A stretch of DNA of 8,480 bases from Alphaproteobacteria bacterium (GCA_025998575.1 BNWD01000030.1:1-8480), one strand, 5' to 3'. Numbered from the stretch's first letter, positions 1 through 6,340 are shown. The notes: generated by a model from the letters alone, not told the origin. A program made the numbers and translations.

Positions 1-160
1 CCTAGTGGAGCTACCTAACTCCTTCTTTTTATGCTTTAAGCATAGGCTTAGCGTATCATATTTGCATTTAGGATATGTTGATTTTTACTACTCTCATAAA
101 GATATTTTAAGTCAATATATCTGGTGGGCAACAAGCTCACGAAATAGTTCTGATAAATTT
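1..160 (-). repeat. Family X repeat, copy C (upstream/promoter part)
   Basis: Positions 17-116 align over about 100 bp with 918-1020 on the same strand and with the reverse complement of 5187-5290. Shared parts are the AACTCCTT octamer (17-24), a 7-bp stem TATGCTT/AAGCATA with one spacer base (30-44), a TTTGCATT-like block, and an AT-rich block ending near GTCAAT. A further match, TCTGATAAATTTATA at about 144-158, corresponds to sequence at 5020-5035 in copy B. Read on the minus strand, the copy ends with an AAGGAG-like site near the window edge, so any gene body it preceded lies outside the window. It is more diverged than A and B are from each other. Confidence 0.75.
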
Positions 161-212
161 ATAAAAGTCGTCTAGTTGACAACCCCTTACTAGAATCAGC
201 CTGACTTTTTAG

Positions 213-241
213 TTGACATATCCAATAAGCGGAGTGATATC
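213..241 (+). promoter_or_regulatory. Possible promoter upstream of the 324 ORF
   Basis: A perfect -35 hexamer TTGACA (213-218) is followed after 17 nt by GATATC (236-241), a poor -10. A nine-base direct repeat TAGTTGACA occurs at 173-181 and 210-218, 37 bp apart, so the upstream copy may be a second -35 or a binding site. If this promoter works, the transcript would start at or within the hairpin at 248-269. Confidence 0.3.
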
Positions 242-247
242 GTATAG

Positions 248-275
248 ATATCAGCATAGTTTTGCTGATGTTTTT
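248..275 (+). terminator. Hairpin with T-tract, terminator-like
   Basis: The stem is ATCAGCA (250-256) and TGCTGAT (263-269), seven perfect pairs with a six-base loop, extendable by a G-T and an A-T pair, followed by GTTTTTC. It has the form of an intrinsic terminator on the plus strand; the reverse direction has no T-run. It lies between the promoter-like site and the 324 ORF, so it could end incoming transcription, act as an attenuator, or be a 5' stem-loop of that message. Confidence 0.5.
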
Positions 276-323
276 CAAAAAATTTAATCAAAAAAGATTC
301 ATATTAGTAACAAGGAGAAAAGA

Positions 324-620
324 ATGAATATTTTATCAAAATTAACAGAAAAAGTGACAATGTTGGAAACTAATATAGTGCATAATCAAACTAGCTTTGA
401 GAAATTCAATGAATGCTTCGAAACAAGAGCTTCTGTGAAAGCTATGCAATGCTCTTTGGATCTTGGAAGTACGTTCGAGCTAATCATACTCAAGCCACCA
501 ACTAGATTTAGCCAAACCAACTTCTCTGCAATAAAATGGAGAAATAATATATACGAAATCAAATCTCAACTCAAAACTATCAAAAATAAGTTTCTAAAGG
601 GAACAGTGAGACTATGCTAA
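324..620 (+). CDS. Hypothetical 98-residue protein
   Basis: I do not recognise this protein. The start is supported by AAGGAG at 312-317, six bases before the ATG. The sequence begins MNILSKLTEKV and is mixed polar, with two Cys in the middle, no signal peptide, no membrane segment and a Lys-rich C-terminal third (residues about 78-92). It ends VRLC. It lies between repeat copies C and A in a region full of broken genes, so it may be the surviving 5' part of a longer gene. No homologous continuation is visible after the stop. An expressed small gene is possible because the initiation site is intact. Confidence 0.4.
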   Translation: MNILSKLTEKVTMLETNIVHNQTSFEKFNECFETRASVKAMQCSLDLGSTFELIILKPPTRFSQTNFSAIKWRNNIYEIKSQLKTIKNKFLKGTVRLC

Positions 621-635
621 AAAGTACTTGGACTA

Positions 636-920
636 TCAATCAGTTATGGTTTTGATAAACAGCTTATTAGTGAGAAAATTAGAAGATGCACATTCATATG
701 TAATTGATTTTGCGCATACTCTCTTAATTATAGTATCAGTAGTATTTTCGACAGTTTTCGCAAAATAGAATTGCGGAATATTTACCATTTATATTTAAAA
801 ATTCATACATAACGCCACACAATAGTTAAACCTGATGAGTTTTTCTTTTCAAGATCATTTTTTTTCCAGGAAATTCACAGTTCTGTTAACACTTTTTTAA
901 TAATTTTATGTTTAAAGAAC
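636..920 (-). pseudogene. Family X degenerate gene, copy A
   Basis: Read on the minus strand this follows the repeat's AAGGAG site (918-925) and aligns with plus-strand 5290-5480 of copy B. Comparable stretches are HKIIKKVLTEL then a TGA, against HKNIKKVLTKLLISC in B; KTVENTTDTIIK against KTVRNTSYSIIRK; and, after a +1 frameshift, REYAQNQLHMN against RKYAQTQLQEMDN. Several stops and at least one frameshift break it. A roughly 50-bp stretch around 795-850 is absent from B. A 50-residue frame opening with ATG at 788 and ending at 636 survives inside it. The product is unknown; homology to B is what supports a past coding role. Confidence 0.5.
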
Positions 921-1078
921 TCCTTCTCTTTATGCATTAAGCATAAGCTTATGCATACCATATTTGCATTAATATTCCGTTAATTTTCACCTCTCTCACA
1001 AAAATATTTATTTGTCAATAATCATATAAACCACTCATCCTGCCGCATATGATGAGTATTTCTTTGAGTCTCCAGGTG
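774..1078 (-). repeat. Family X repeat, copy A
   Basis: The best-conserved block is 963-989, 27 bp identical to the reverse complement of 5219-5245. Homology continues through the stem TTATGC/GCATAA (930-946), the 14-bp palindrome GCATAAGCTTATGC (941-954), the TTGACAAATAAATATTT block (about 1003-1018) and, after an unmatched gap, AGTATTTCTTTGAG with TCTCC (about 1054-1072), matching the complement of about 5060-5082. The -10 position reads TATGCA instead of B's TATACT, so this promoter is probably dead. A 14-bp sequence at 1025-1038 is an exact inverted match to 5519-5532. Confidence 0.8.
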
Positions 1079-1303
1079 AGGGAGAGAGACATTTATCTCG
1101 TTGCTCTCGATTATAATAACTACAAATATCACTACGCCAAACGACAGACTTTTTCGCTAAGATTTAATAAATGTTACACATAGCAGTAATCGGATGCAAA
1201 GCCCACGTTATTGTTATTAAATAGTAATTTAATGCTGATAAGTTGTTTTATACTTTTTATATGGCTATAAGATTTTGCATTATTTGTTGTTTGTGCCGTT
1301 TGA

Positions 1304-2116
1304 GAAGTTTCACATGATGCTAATATAATCGCTGAGCAGAATGAAGATCCGGTTATTTCAGGGTTTCACAGAGTTATTCAGAAACACTTTCCAGGAACTA
1401 TTGTAAAGAAAACAGAAACCACAATACATACATGTGAGATCTATAGGTGTTCAAGATGCAGCTTCGTCATGGTTTGGCAAAATCCGTGAATATTGGTACC
1501 AAAAAACGAAACGCTCTTTATCAAAGAGGCGCAAAAGTGTGTTATCCTCGGCAACCTTTCAGTAAAAGAGATTGGATTGTATTTTCCCCCTAACATAATT
1601 CAGCTTGATGACAAAATGGATATTCATATTTCGGATTTCATAGATGCTCTTTATTTATTTGAGTTAACCATTTGTTTTAGCGAAGGAAAAGTTGCTAAAA
1701 ATATCTTGATGGACGCCTTCAAGAAGTCAGCTCTAGCAATTGGATTATTGCCTAAATACGGATTTTTTCACGAAGATTTGGGCGAGCGCAACATTCTTTA
1801 TGATATCAATACTCGAAAAATATTGATAATAAACAATAAAGCCGTTCGCAAAGCGCAGAATACGGACCGTGAGTTTAGTTATTTGTTGCAGCTAAAAGAA
1901 TTGCTGAGTATTTATATTTGCACCAATTACTTTAACAGCATTTACTAACTCAAAAATCCACAAAATCTCATTGATATAGCTATAAATTTCATCAACCATC
2001 ACCAAAATAGTTACGATCCATTCATAGCGACTATAAAATACCTCATCGAATATACCGTAAAAAGAGTGATGCACAAGAGCGAGGAAGAAAAAATAATTAT
2101 CACACTGGAATACTAA
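1304..2116 (+). pseudogene. Broken kinase-fold (APH/protein-kinase-like) gene
   Basis: One frame is open for about 270 codons except for TGA at 1487-1489 and TAA at 1946-1948. The longest intact piece (TTG at 1493 to 1948, 151 residues) holds a catalytic-loop motif H-x-D-x4-N: His93, Asp95 and Asn100 in FFHEDLGERNILYD. About 14 residues on, the metal-binding DFG aspartate is replaced by Asn114 (LIINNKAV). The upstream part (EIYRCSRCSFVMVWQNP) resembles the beta-strands of a kinase N-lobe, and IKEAQKCVIL could be the alpha-C helix. The total length suits a small phosphotransferase. Stops plus loss of the DFG Asp indicate an inactive remnant. The motif and fold call is moderate; the substrate cannot be named. 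Confidence 0.6.
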
Positions 2117-2249
2117 AACTACTTGGCTTTTATGGGCTAGAGATGTAGATATAAACGTATATTTTATTTATAGCGCCGAAGTGAACTTGTTAATTTACGA
2201 TTCTGCAAATACCAAAGAGGAACGAGCTAGCCTTTTTTCACACTTAAAA
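2097..2249 (+). pseudogene. Short open remnant after the kinase pseudogene
   Basis: This open stretch of 51 codons without a good start or ribosome binding site includes WARDVDINVYFIYSAE and VNLLIYDSANTKEE, which looks like real protein rather than random translation. It lies in a different frame from the preceding kinase remnant and overlaps its end. After its TAA the same frame resumes briefly (YIFDADIN, then TGA). It may be the tail of the kinase gene after a frameshift or a piece of another gene. I do not recognise the family. Confidence 0.25.
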
Positions 2250-2301
2250 TAATATATTTTTGATGCAGATATCAATTGAATTGTAATTTTGGAGTTAGCA
2301 A

Positions 2302-2646
2302 CTATTTACGCTCATGACAATAATTAAGTTTATCAACAACGAAAAGCTCCAGCATTATTTTTGCAAGATAATATATTGGCACTGAGTTGTAAAACTCTAC
2401 TAAACATGTCTTAGATTTGGTAACTATATGCTGTATAAACTTAGGAATTAGCAATCTCATCCACCTACATCAATGCGCTAAAACAGACCATGTTCCTGTC
2501 AACAACAGTCCATATTCCAACCATATTCTCTTTTTTGAATATAAGTTATAAAGCTCATCCATCTCTAAGCTTTCAACATTTTTCAACTTTTTCTTTTCTT
2601 GTTTAAGCATCAGTTCAATGACATTTAAAACCTCGCTATTCTTCAA
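2302..2646 (-). pseudogene. Family X gene, copy A' (58-residue ORF plus continuation past TGA)
   Basis: A TTG at 2646 sits seven bases after AAGGAA and opens a 58-residue frame: a charged, probably helical part rich in Lys and Glu (QEKKKLKNVESLEMDELYNL), then a hydrophobic tail EYGLLLTGTWSVLAH, ending at TGA 2470-2472. The same frame continues for 55 codons to TAG at 2302. There FIQHIVTKSKTCLV aligns with FIQHIVTKSDTYLV of copy B (plus strand, from about 5527), with many differences at third codon positions. The tail YGLLLTGTWSVL aligns with YGLLAAGTGSVL near 8202-8237. B lacks the TGA and about nine codons here. The 58-residue product could still be made; its function is unknown. Confidence 0.5.
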
Positions 2647-3320
2647 AATCCATTTCCTTCAAGGTATAGCTTCAGAGCAATACTTCATTTTACACTATTT
2701 TCTACCAAACTTTTAGAACGATTACAATCCTTGCGCATACTTACACATACAGACTCCTCTCTTGCAAATATGTCCAGGCATTTTTCTATATTATAAGTCG
2801 CCCGTAACTAATTGTTTGCCAATTACGAATAAACAGTATTTATATCTGAGCTCACGACTAACTATTTCATGGCAAGTTATTTTTTACAGCATTTTAGTCT
2901 ATTATTTATCTTGCTTTTTATTGTAAAATATGAATGTTATAAGTAATTGTTTATATAATTATGATATAAGGCAGTGTATTTTATAATTTTTATAATCTTT
3001 GCAAAATTTATATATAAGCATTCTTATGTGCAAATAATGTTATTTTTTCAATGCGTTCTCGGGCTTATCTATGGTTGGCAGTTGCTTTAAATTAATGCGG
3101 AGATAATCCTAAATGAATATTTTCGAATAAATGCCTATATTTTAGCTATTATCATGATTTCCTACATTAAATCTCTAAAATAAGGCGCGAAACTACTCGC
3201 CTGCAGTATTCTTATGGGCCGAGCTCGTGTTTATAGGGCCGTTTAGAAGTGGCTATTTCTGAACTGATAGTTGGAATTTGCCATGTATTGTTCATCTTCT
3301 CACAATAAAAAATAAATTTC
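2647..3320. other. AT-rich stretch without a recognisable gene
   Basis: Very AT-rich, with no convincing coding frame on either strand. At 2731-2742 it contains TTGCGCATACTT, which also occurs in copy A (about 706-717) and inverted in copy B (about 5445-5456). On the minus strand AGAGGAG then ATG near 2750 opens a short frame (MCKYAQGL, then stop) resembling RKYAQTQL of copy B, so decay of copy A' extends to about 2760. Around 3097-3131 a GGAG and ATG open only MNIFE before a stop. Confidence 0.4.
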
Positions 3321-3824
3321 CTAACTATTACCAGTAATTCTTCTCCAGAAGTGTGAGTCGTAGGTTTGGATTGGCAATGCGGCGGTGGTGTAGAAATACA
3401 AAACCAAGCCGAATGAGTGGGCTATATCTTGTACGGAAAGCCAATTTGGAATTTCCACAACTGGAGTATGATTTGAGCCTGGAGATGTGTTGATAGCCAA
3501 TAGCTCTTGCAAATAGTGGCTGCAATTCCACCAGGCGGAAAAAGCTATAGGCAAAATGCCATTAGGACTATTTTCCGTTTCAGGCAACATTAAAATGGCG
3601 CACATATAATTTTCCAGTTTCCACCTTTTTTCATTAGGAAGCATCAACATGAAATAATTTACGATATTTAACAAAATAGGCAAACCATTCAGAGCTTCTG
3701 ATGTTCGCTTATGAAAAGGAACCTCAAAATTACCTAATTTCAGCATAGCCCAAGGATTGTTTGAGCAAAATCCACTATCACAGCAAGCAGTGCAGGCCAA
3801 GATTATCTTCAATATATTTTTCAT
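3321..3824 (-). CDS. Hypothetical 167-residue, probably exported protein
   Basis: I do not recognise this family. GGGGAGG lies six bases before the ATG, a strong initiation site. The N-terminus MKNILKIILACTACC has a short basic start and a hydrophobic run, as in a signal or lipoprotein signal peptide; the LAC is only a partial lipobox. The rest is rich in Trp, Pro and aromatic residues (SNNPWAML, FSAWWNCSHYLQELL, GLVLYFYTTAALPIQ) with several Cys, which fits an extracytoplasmic or membrane-attached protein. The frame is intact and the codons ordinary. It is last in a minus-strand series of initiation sites that starts with the 4898 gene. A T-rich run follows the stop, without a clear stem. 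Confidence 0.65.
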   Translation of the reverse strand: MKNILKIILACTACCDSGFCSNNPWAMLKLGNFEVPFHKRTSEALNGLPILLNIVNYFMLMLPNEKRWKLENYMCAILMLPETENSPNGILPIAFSAWWNCSHYLQELLAINTSPGSNHTPVVEIPNWLSVQDIAHSFGLVLYFYTTAALPIQTYDSHFWRRITGNS

Positions 3825-3854
3825 TTTTTACCTCCCCAAAAATTTTAATTTCTA

Positions 3855-3879
3855 TGTCGTAAACGACACACCTGTTATA
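3855..3879 (-). promoter_or_regulatory. Palindrome and possible -10 upstream of the 3824 gene
   Basis: TGTCGT and ACGACA (3855-3860, 3863-3868) form a perfect inverted repeat with a two-base spacer, 31-44 nt before the start codon. On the minus strand TATAAC (complement of 3874-3879) could be a -10, which would put the transcript start at or near the palindrome, where an operator would lie. No good -35 is visible, so the promoter part is weak. Confidence 0.3.
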
Positions 3880-3900
3880 AAACCTGATATAAACTGAGAA

Positions 3901-3993
3901 CTAACTCGAGTTTACGAATACTCTCATATAGGCGTTATTTTGAAAATTGACTTTTTCAGAGACGATTGAATATATCTTTAATATACTGTTCAT
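3901..3993 (-). pseudogene. Short dead frame with initiation site (30 codons)
   Basis: On the minus strand GGAG lies six bases before an ATG opening MNSILKIYSIVSEKV, which stops at TAG 3901. The opening resembles MNILSKL (324) and MKNILKI (3824). The same frame runs on past the stop toward the 3824 gene. Probably the 5' remnant of a lost gene; it is too short to assign. Confidence 0.3.
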
Positions 3994-4056
3994 TTTCTAC
4001 TCCATAAATTTTTTTGCAAATGCTTCGTCAATATACTGTTATATTTAAAATATACT

Positions 4057-4203
4057 TCATATTTTTTTCAGCAATTCACAAATATATATTGCAATTATTG
4101 AACACACCTTTAACGTATTTACCACTTTTCTCCACATAATTTTCTTTGTAAAAACTTGCATACGCTCTAATTTATTACTTGTTATTACATATATATTTTT
4201 CAT
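4057..4203 (-). CDS. Possible 48-residue protein or gene remnant
   Basis: AAAGGA lies eight bases before the ATG on the minus strand. The frame encodes a basic N-terminal part (MKNIYVITSNKLERMQ, KKIMWRKVV) and a hydrophobic segment VCSIIAIYICELL near the end, then KKI and stop. It could be a small membrane protein, but it lies among truncated frames, so a leftover 5' end is as likely. Not recognised. Confidence 0.3.
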   Translation of the reverse strand: MKNIYVITSNKLERMQVFTKKIMWRKVVNTLKVCSIIAIYICELLKKI

Positions 4204-4296
4204 AATATCCATCCTTTATTTTCTAAACACTTACGTTGCAAATATCGTTTTTCCACTAGACATGACAATTTCATACAGATATCATGCAGCGAGCTA

Positions 4297-4335
4297 TCAA
4301 CAACGTTTAAACATATCTTTAATGTGCTTTTTCAC
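4297..4335 (-). pseudogene. Truncated frame with GTG start (12 codons)
   Basis: AGGAAG lies five bases before a GTG (4333-4335). The frame VKKHIKDMFKRC ends at TGA. Alone it would mean nothing; it is listed because it repeats the layout of its neighbours, a ribosome binding site followed by a start and a Lys-rich N-terminus on the same strand. Confidence 0.2.
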
Positions 4336-4380
4336 TTTTTCTTCCTACAAATAGGTTAGTTACAATTTTACATATAGGTT

Positions 4381-4465
4381 TTACGGATCAGAGGCATGTA
4401 ATCGCATTTTATTTCCAAGAACTTTTAAAGTATAACTGCCAGTTATTAAGTTAATTTTTTTTCAT
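4381..4465 (-). pseudogene. Frameshifted remnant directly after the 4898 gene
   Basis: AAGGAG (4473-4478 on the complement) lies seven bases before an ATG at 4465, only 19 nt after the stop of the upstream gene, as in an operon. The ATG is followed by eight A, giving MKKN and then TAA. With seven A the frame would read MKKINLITGSYTLKVLGNKM and end at 4381 (27 residues). A one-base indel or transcript slippage in the A-run are both possible; the short length favours decay. Confidence 0.3.
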
Positions 4466-4484
4466 AATCTCTCTCCTTTATTTA

Positions 4485-4898
4485 TTATAGTTGTTTTCTT
4501 GATTTTATGTGGCAATTCCTTGGTGCTCGTTGACTATAGAGATTGCTTGGTTTCCGAAACCCGAAGAAAGAACCTGGCCAGCAATAGTTTTCCAGATATG
4601 TAAAAGGTTGTTCTGAGTTCAGCGGCTTGCCAAAGTTTCTCAAAAACAATTTTAGCTGATTTTCGATCTGCTTATTATCTTTAGGCCGCAAATTGTTAAG
4701 TGTGCGTTTTTCATTGTCCTTGAGCTCGGCAACAAAAATGGCATTTTTAAATGAAAACTGATTAAGTATCGTATGCCCCTCATCGTTAAGGTGCGCTGAA
4801 GATGAATTGACCAGGGTTAATATCTTCTGAAATTTTCTGGCCACTCCGCAATTGGCCGCCAAACAAAAAATAGCAACAAAAACTATAGTCCTTTTCAT
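4485..4898 (-). CDS. Hypothetical exported protein, 137 residues
   Basis: The chosen ATG (4898) follows GGAGGTG by about eight bases; a longer reading starting at 4979 has no such site and would run through the promoter. Residues 1-20 (MKRTIVFVAIFCLAANCGVA) form a typical signal peptide: basic start, hydrophobic core and an Ala-type cleavage site before RKFQK. The mature part, about 117 residues, is hydrophilic, with a Lys/Asn/Gln-rich middle and an aromatic, basic C-terminus (ENYCWPGSFFGF to SRKQL). No family is recognised. It has its own promoter and heads a minus-strand series whose next members are broken. Secretion through Sec is inferred from the signal peptide. Confidence 0.65.
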   Translation of the reverse strand: MKRTIVFVAIFCLAANCGVARKFQKILTLVNSSSAHLNDEGHTILNQFSFKNAIFVAELKDNEKRTLNNLRPKDNKQIENQLKLFLRNFGKPLNSEQPFTYLENYCWPGSFFGFRKPSNLYSQRAPRNCHIKSRKQL

Positions 4899-4934
4899 CG
4901 TAAAACACCTCCGCATCCTATCCAAGCTATTTTT

Positions 4935-4964
4935 AGTATAACACACTTTTTTGCCAAAACACAA
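4935..4964 (-). promoter_or_regulatory. Promoter of the 4898 gene
   Basis: On the minus strand TATACT (complement of 4935-4940) is a strong -10. TTGTGT (complement of 4959-4964) lies 18 bases upstream. The transcript would start near 4928, giving a leader of about 30 nt that contains the GGAGGTG ribosome binding site. Confidence 0.5.
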
Positions 4965-5010
4965 CATATCAGGTTTCACTTTTTGCTAAATATTTGGATT
5001 ATCAAATAAT

Positions 5011-5490
5011 TACGGCTATGTATAAAATTTATCAGACCTGAGCGAAAAACGCTGTCTCTTGGAGTCTCAAAGAAATACTAATTATAGTTGTTAAAATTTA
5101 TTTTAAGAAGACTGTTAGTATAGTTAGAGAAAAATCCATTAGTTATAGATTCATAACCATTTCGTAAACCTATTGAGTTTAGAGATATATTGACAAATAA
5201 ATATTTCTGTGAAAGTGTTGAAAATTAACGGAATATTAATGCAAATGTGATATACTAAGCTTATGCTTAAAGCATAAAGGTTAAGGAGTTATGCATTCCC
5301 CCGATGTGAGAGCACTTTATCACAAAAACATTAAGAAAGTGTTAACAAAACTGTTAATTTCCTGTGAAAAAATAAATCCTTAAATATAGATGGTAATTAT
5401 AACCAAAAACTGTTAGAAATACTAGCTACTCTATAATAAGAAAGTATGCGCAAACTCAATTGCAAGAGATGGATAATACATAGGAGATTC
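5011..5490 (+). repeat. Family X repeat, copy B
   Basis: This is the inverted partner of copy A: 5219-5245 is the exact complement of 963-989, and homology extends from about 5043 to 5480 with gaps (about 27 bp extra near 5295-5320, about 50 bp missing near 5370-5380). It includes the stem TTATGCTT/AAGCATAA with one spacer base (5261-5277). TACGGCTAT at 5012-5020 recurs near 8070-8078 in copy D. Confidence 0.8.
5248..5288 (+). promoter_or_regulatory. Extended -10 promoter, hairpin leader and SD of family X
   Basis: TG-A-TATACT (5248-5256) is a good extended -10. A strong stem-loop (5261-5277) and AAGGAG (5283-5288) follow within 35 bases. The same order occurs on the minus strand of copies A and C, but their -10 positions are degraded (TATGCA, TACGCT). 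No matching -35 is placed correctly; TTGACA at 5190-5195 is conserved but too far away. Confidence 0.45.
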
Positions 5491-5724
5491 TTCTTGATTT
5501 AAACTCTATCTATTGCGCATGAGTGGTTTATACAACACATAGTCACAAAGTCTGATACGTATTTAGTAAAGTCTTGCAACTCAATACGAAGATATTGCCT
5601 TAACCAAAGAGAATGTTATAAAATTCAGTTAAATTGCTTGTTGATAAACTTAACTGTTGTCGTAACAGCAAATAGTTGCCAATCCCTTATCATCTGCCAA
5701 TTTCCACATTTTATATTCTCTTAA
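5291..5724 (+). pseudogene. Family X gene, copy B, degenerate
   Basis: After the promoter and AAGGAG, an ATG at 5291 opens 30 codons (MHSPDVRALYHKNIKKVLTK, then LLISCEKINP) to TAA at 5381. The ATG is only two bases from the AAGGAG, so initiation there is doubtful. Further on, KTVRNTSYSIIRKYAQTQLQ with EMDNT is readable until TAG. From 5503 to 5724 there is an uninterrupted start-less frame of 73 codons with IAHEWFIQHIVTKSDTYLV, homologous to copy A'. The pieces in two frames look like one former protein of about 130-140 residues, broken by stops and shifts. Function unknown. Confidence 0.5.
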
Positions 5725-5939
5725 TTAAAACATGAATAATACCGCGCTATGCTTCTTTTGAGTTACGATTAAACCTTATAATTATTTAATTATATCTTTT
5801 TGATGCAAAAAAATTTACAAGGTAATGTTGTCTTTAACATATAACTATGCGTTGTATATTACATTTGCAACAATAAAGCTTCTTTAGAGATTTCAATAAC
5901 GTTATGGAAATAGTTTCGTATTTTGTATATCAATTATTC

Positions 5940-5968
5940 TTGAAATTATTTTTTTAATGTGTTAACCT
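5940..5968 (+). promoter_or_regulatory. Likely tRNA-Leu promoter
   Basis: TTGAAA (5940-5945) and TAACCT (5963-5968) are separated by 17 bases, with the start expected near 5975, about seven bases before the mature tRNA 5' end. The -10 is weak (three of six), but the -35 and spacing are good. The 257 bp before the tRNA hold no recognisable gene. Confidence 0.45.
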
Positions 5969-6262
5969 TACGAAAGTATTGGCCCTTGTGGCGGAACTGG
6001 TAGACGCAGCAGACTCAAAATCTGCCGTTCGCAAGGACATGGGAGTTCGATTCTCCCCGAGGGCACCACTTTGCTTTATTATTTTTTGTGGTTTTAAGTT
6101 TGCTATCTCGGCCCATTTCCATGAAATATGCGATATTTTCCAGTTTGTTTTTTCTCCAGCTTCGCAATTACACTTGAATTTCACACAGTTTATTTCGAAA
6201 TATTCATCATCAGCAAATACACAAAAAGAAAAACATAAAATTAACAGTATCTTTCTAAACAT
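5954..6262 (-). pseudogene. Signal-peptide frame running antisense into the tRNA
   Basis: From the ATG at 6262, residues 1-17 (MFRKILLILCFSFCVFA) are a clear signal peptide with cleavage before DDEYF, followed by a Cys-rich stretch (INCVKFKCNCEAG). After about 64 codons the frame enters the complement of tRNA-Leu and continues to 5954, giving the familiar antisense-tRNA peptide (GALGENRTPMSLR). The gene probably lost its 3' part when sequence was joined to the tRNA end. No strong Shine-Dalgarno is seen. It could be an expressed 102-residue protein, but its last third is dictated by the tRNA. Confidence 0.35.
5982..6068 (+). tRNA. tRNA-Leu (anticodon CAA)
   Basis: An 87-nt class II tRNA. The acceptor stem GCCCTTG pairs with CGAGGGC, the discriminator is A and CCA is encoded (6066-6068). 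The anticodon stem GCAGA/TCTGC (6009-6013, 6021-6025) encloses CTCAAAA, with anticodon CAA at 6016-6018, reading UUG. The long variable arm GTTC-GCAA-GGAC has a GNRA-type loop, as expected for tRNA-Leu. The T arm is GGGAG/CTCCC around TTCGATT. A T-rich run follows the 3' end and may help termination. Confidence 0.97.
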
Positions 6263-6340
6263 AAAAACCGTGCACAAATAGTATTACAAACATAATGACA
6301 AAATTAAGTTAATTTTTGGTTAATGCTCAGGAATTCATGC

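Noticed and set aside
646..768. Plus-strand 40-codon frame with a hydrophobic end (MVLINSLLVRKLED...)
   Set aside because: No ribosome binding site, and homology with copy B supports coding on the other strand here, so it is most likely a shadow.
1892..2074. Minus-strand 60-residue ORF
   Set aside because: Shadow of the kinase pseudogene; no initiation signal and no independent support.
2097..2249. Nucleotidyltransferase/antitoxin-like reading of VNLLIYDS
   Set aside because: The expected G-S-x10-D-x-D motif is absent; resemblance of a few residues is not enough to name it.
1487..2472. TGA read as tryptophan, because in-frame TGA codons interrupt the kinase frame (1487) and copy A' (2470)
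   Set aside because: TGG is used normally in the intact 3321-3824 gene, and the same broken kinase frame also contains TAA. Plain nonsense decay explains both.
3321..4898. Conjugative or type IV secretion (TraU/TrbC-like) genes
   Set aside because: The proteins have signal peptides and Cys/aromatic residues but none of the family signatures I know.
5440..5480. IS5-type transposase N-terminus suggested by a PSLAIEFAHT reading on the minus strand
   Set aside because: Resemblance is limited to a few residues. The order of neighbouring segments is wrong for a transposase, and frame conservation between copies favours the opposite strand.
5979..6281. 100-residue plus-strand ORF beginning MALVAELVDAADSKSAVRK
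   Set aside because: It is the translation of tRNA-Leu itself, a known annotation artefact, plus run-on sequence.
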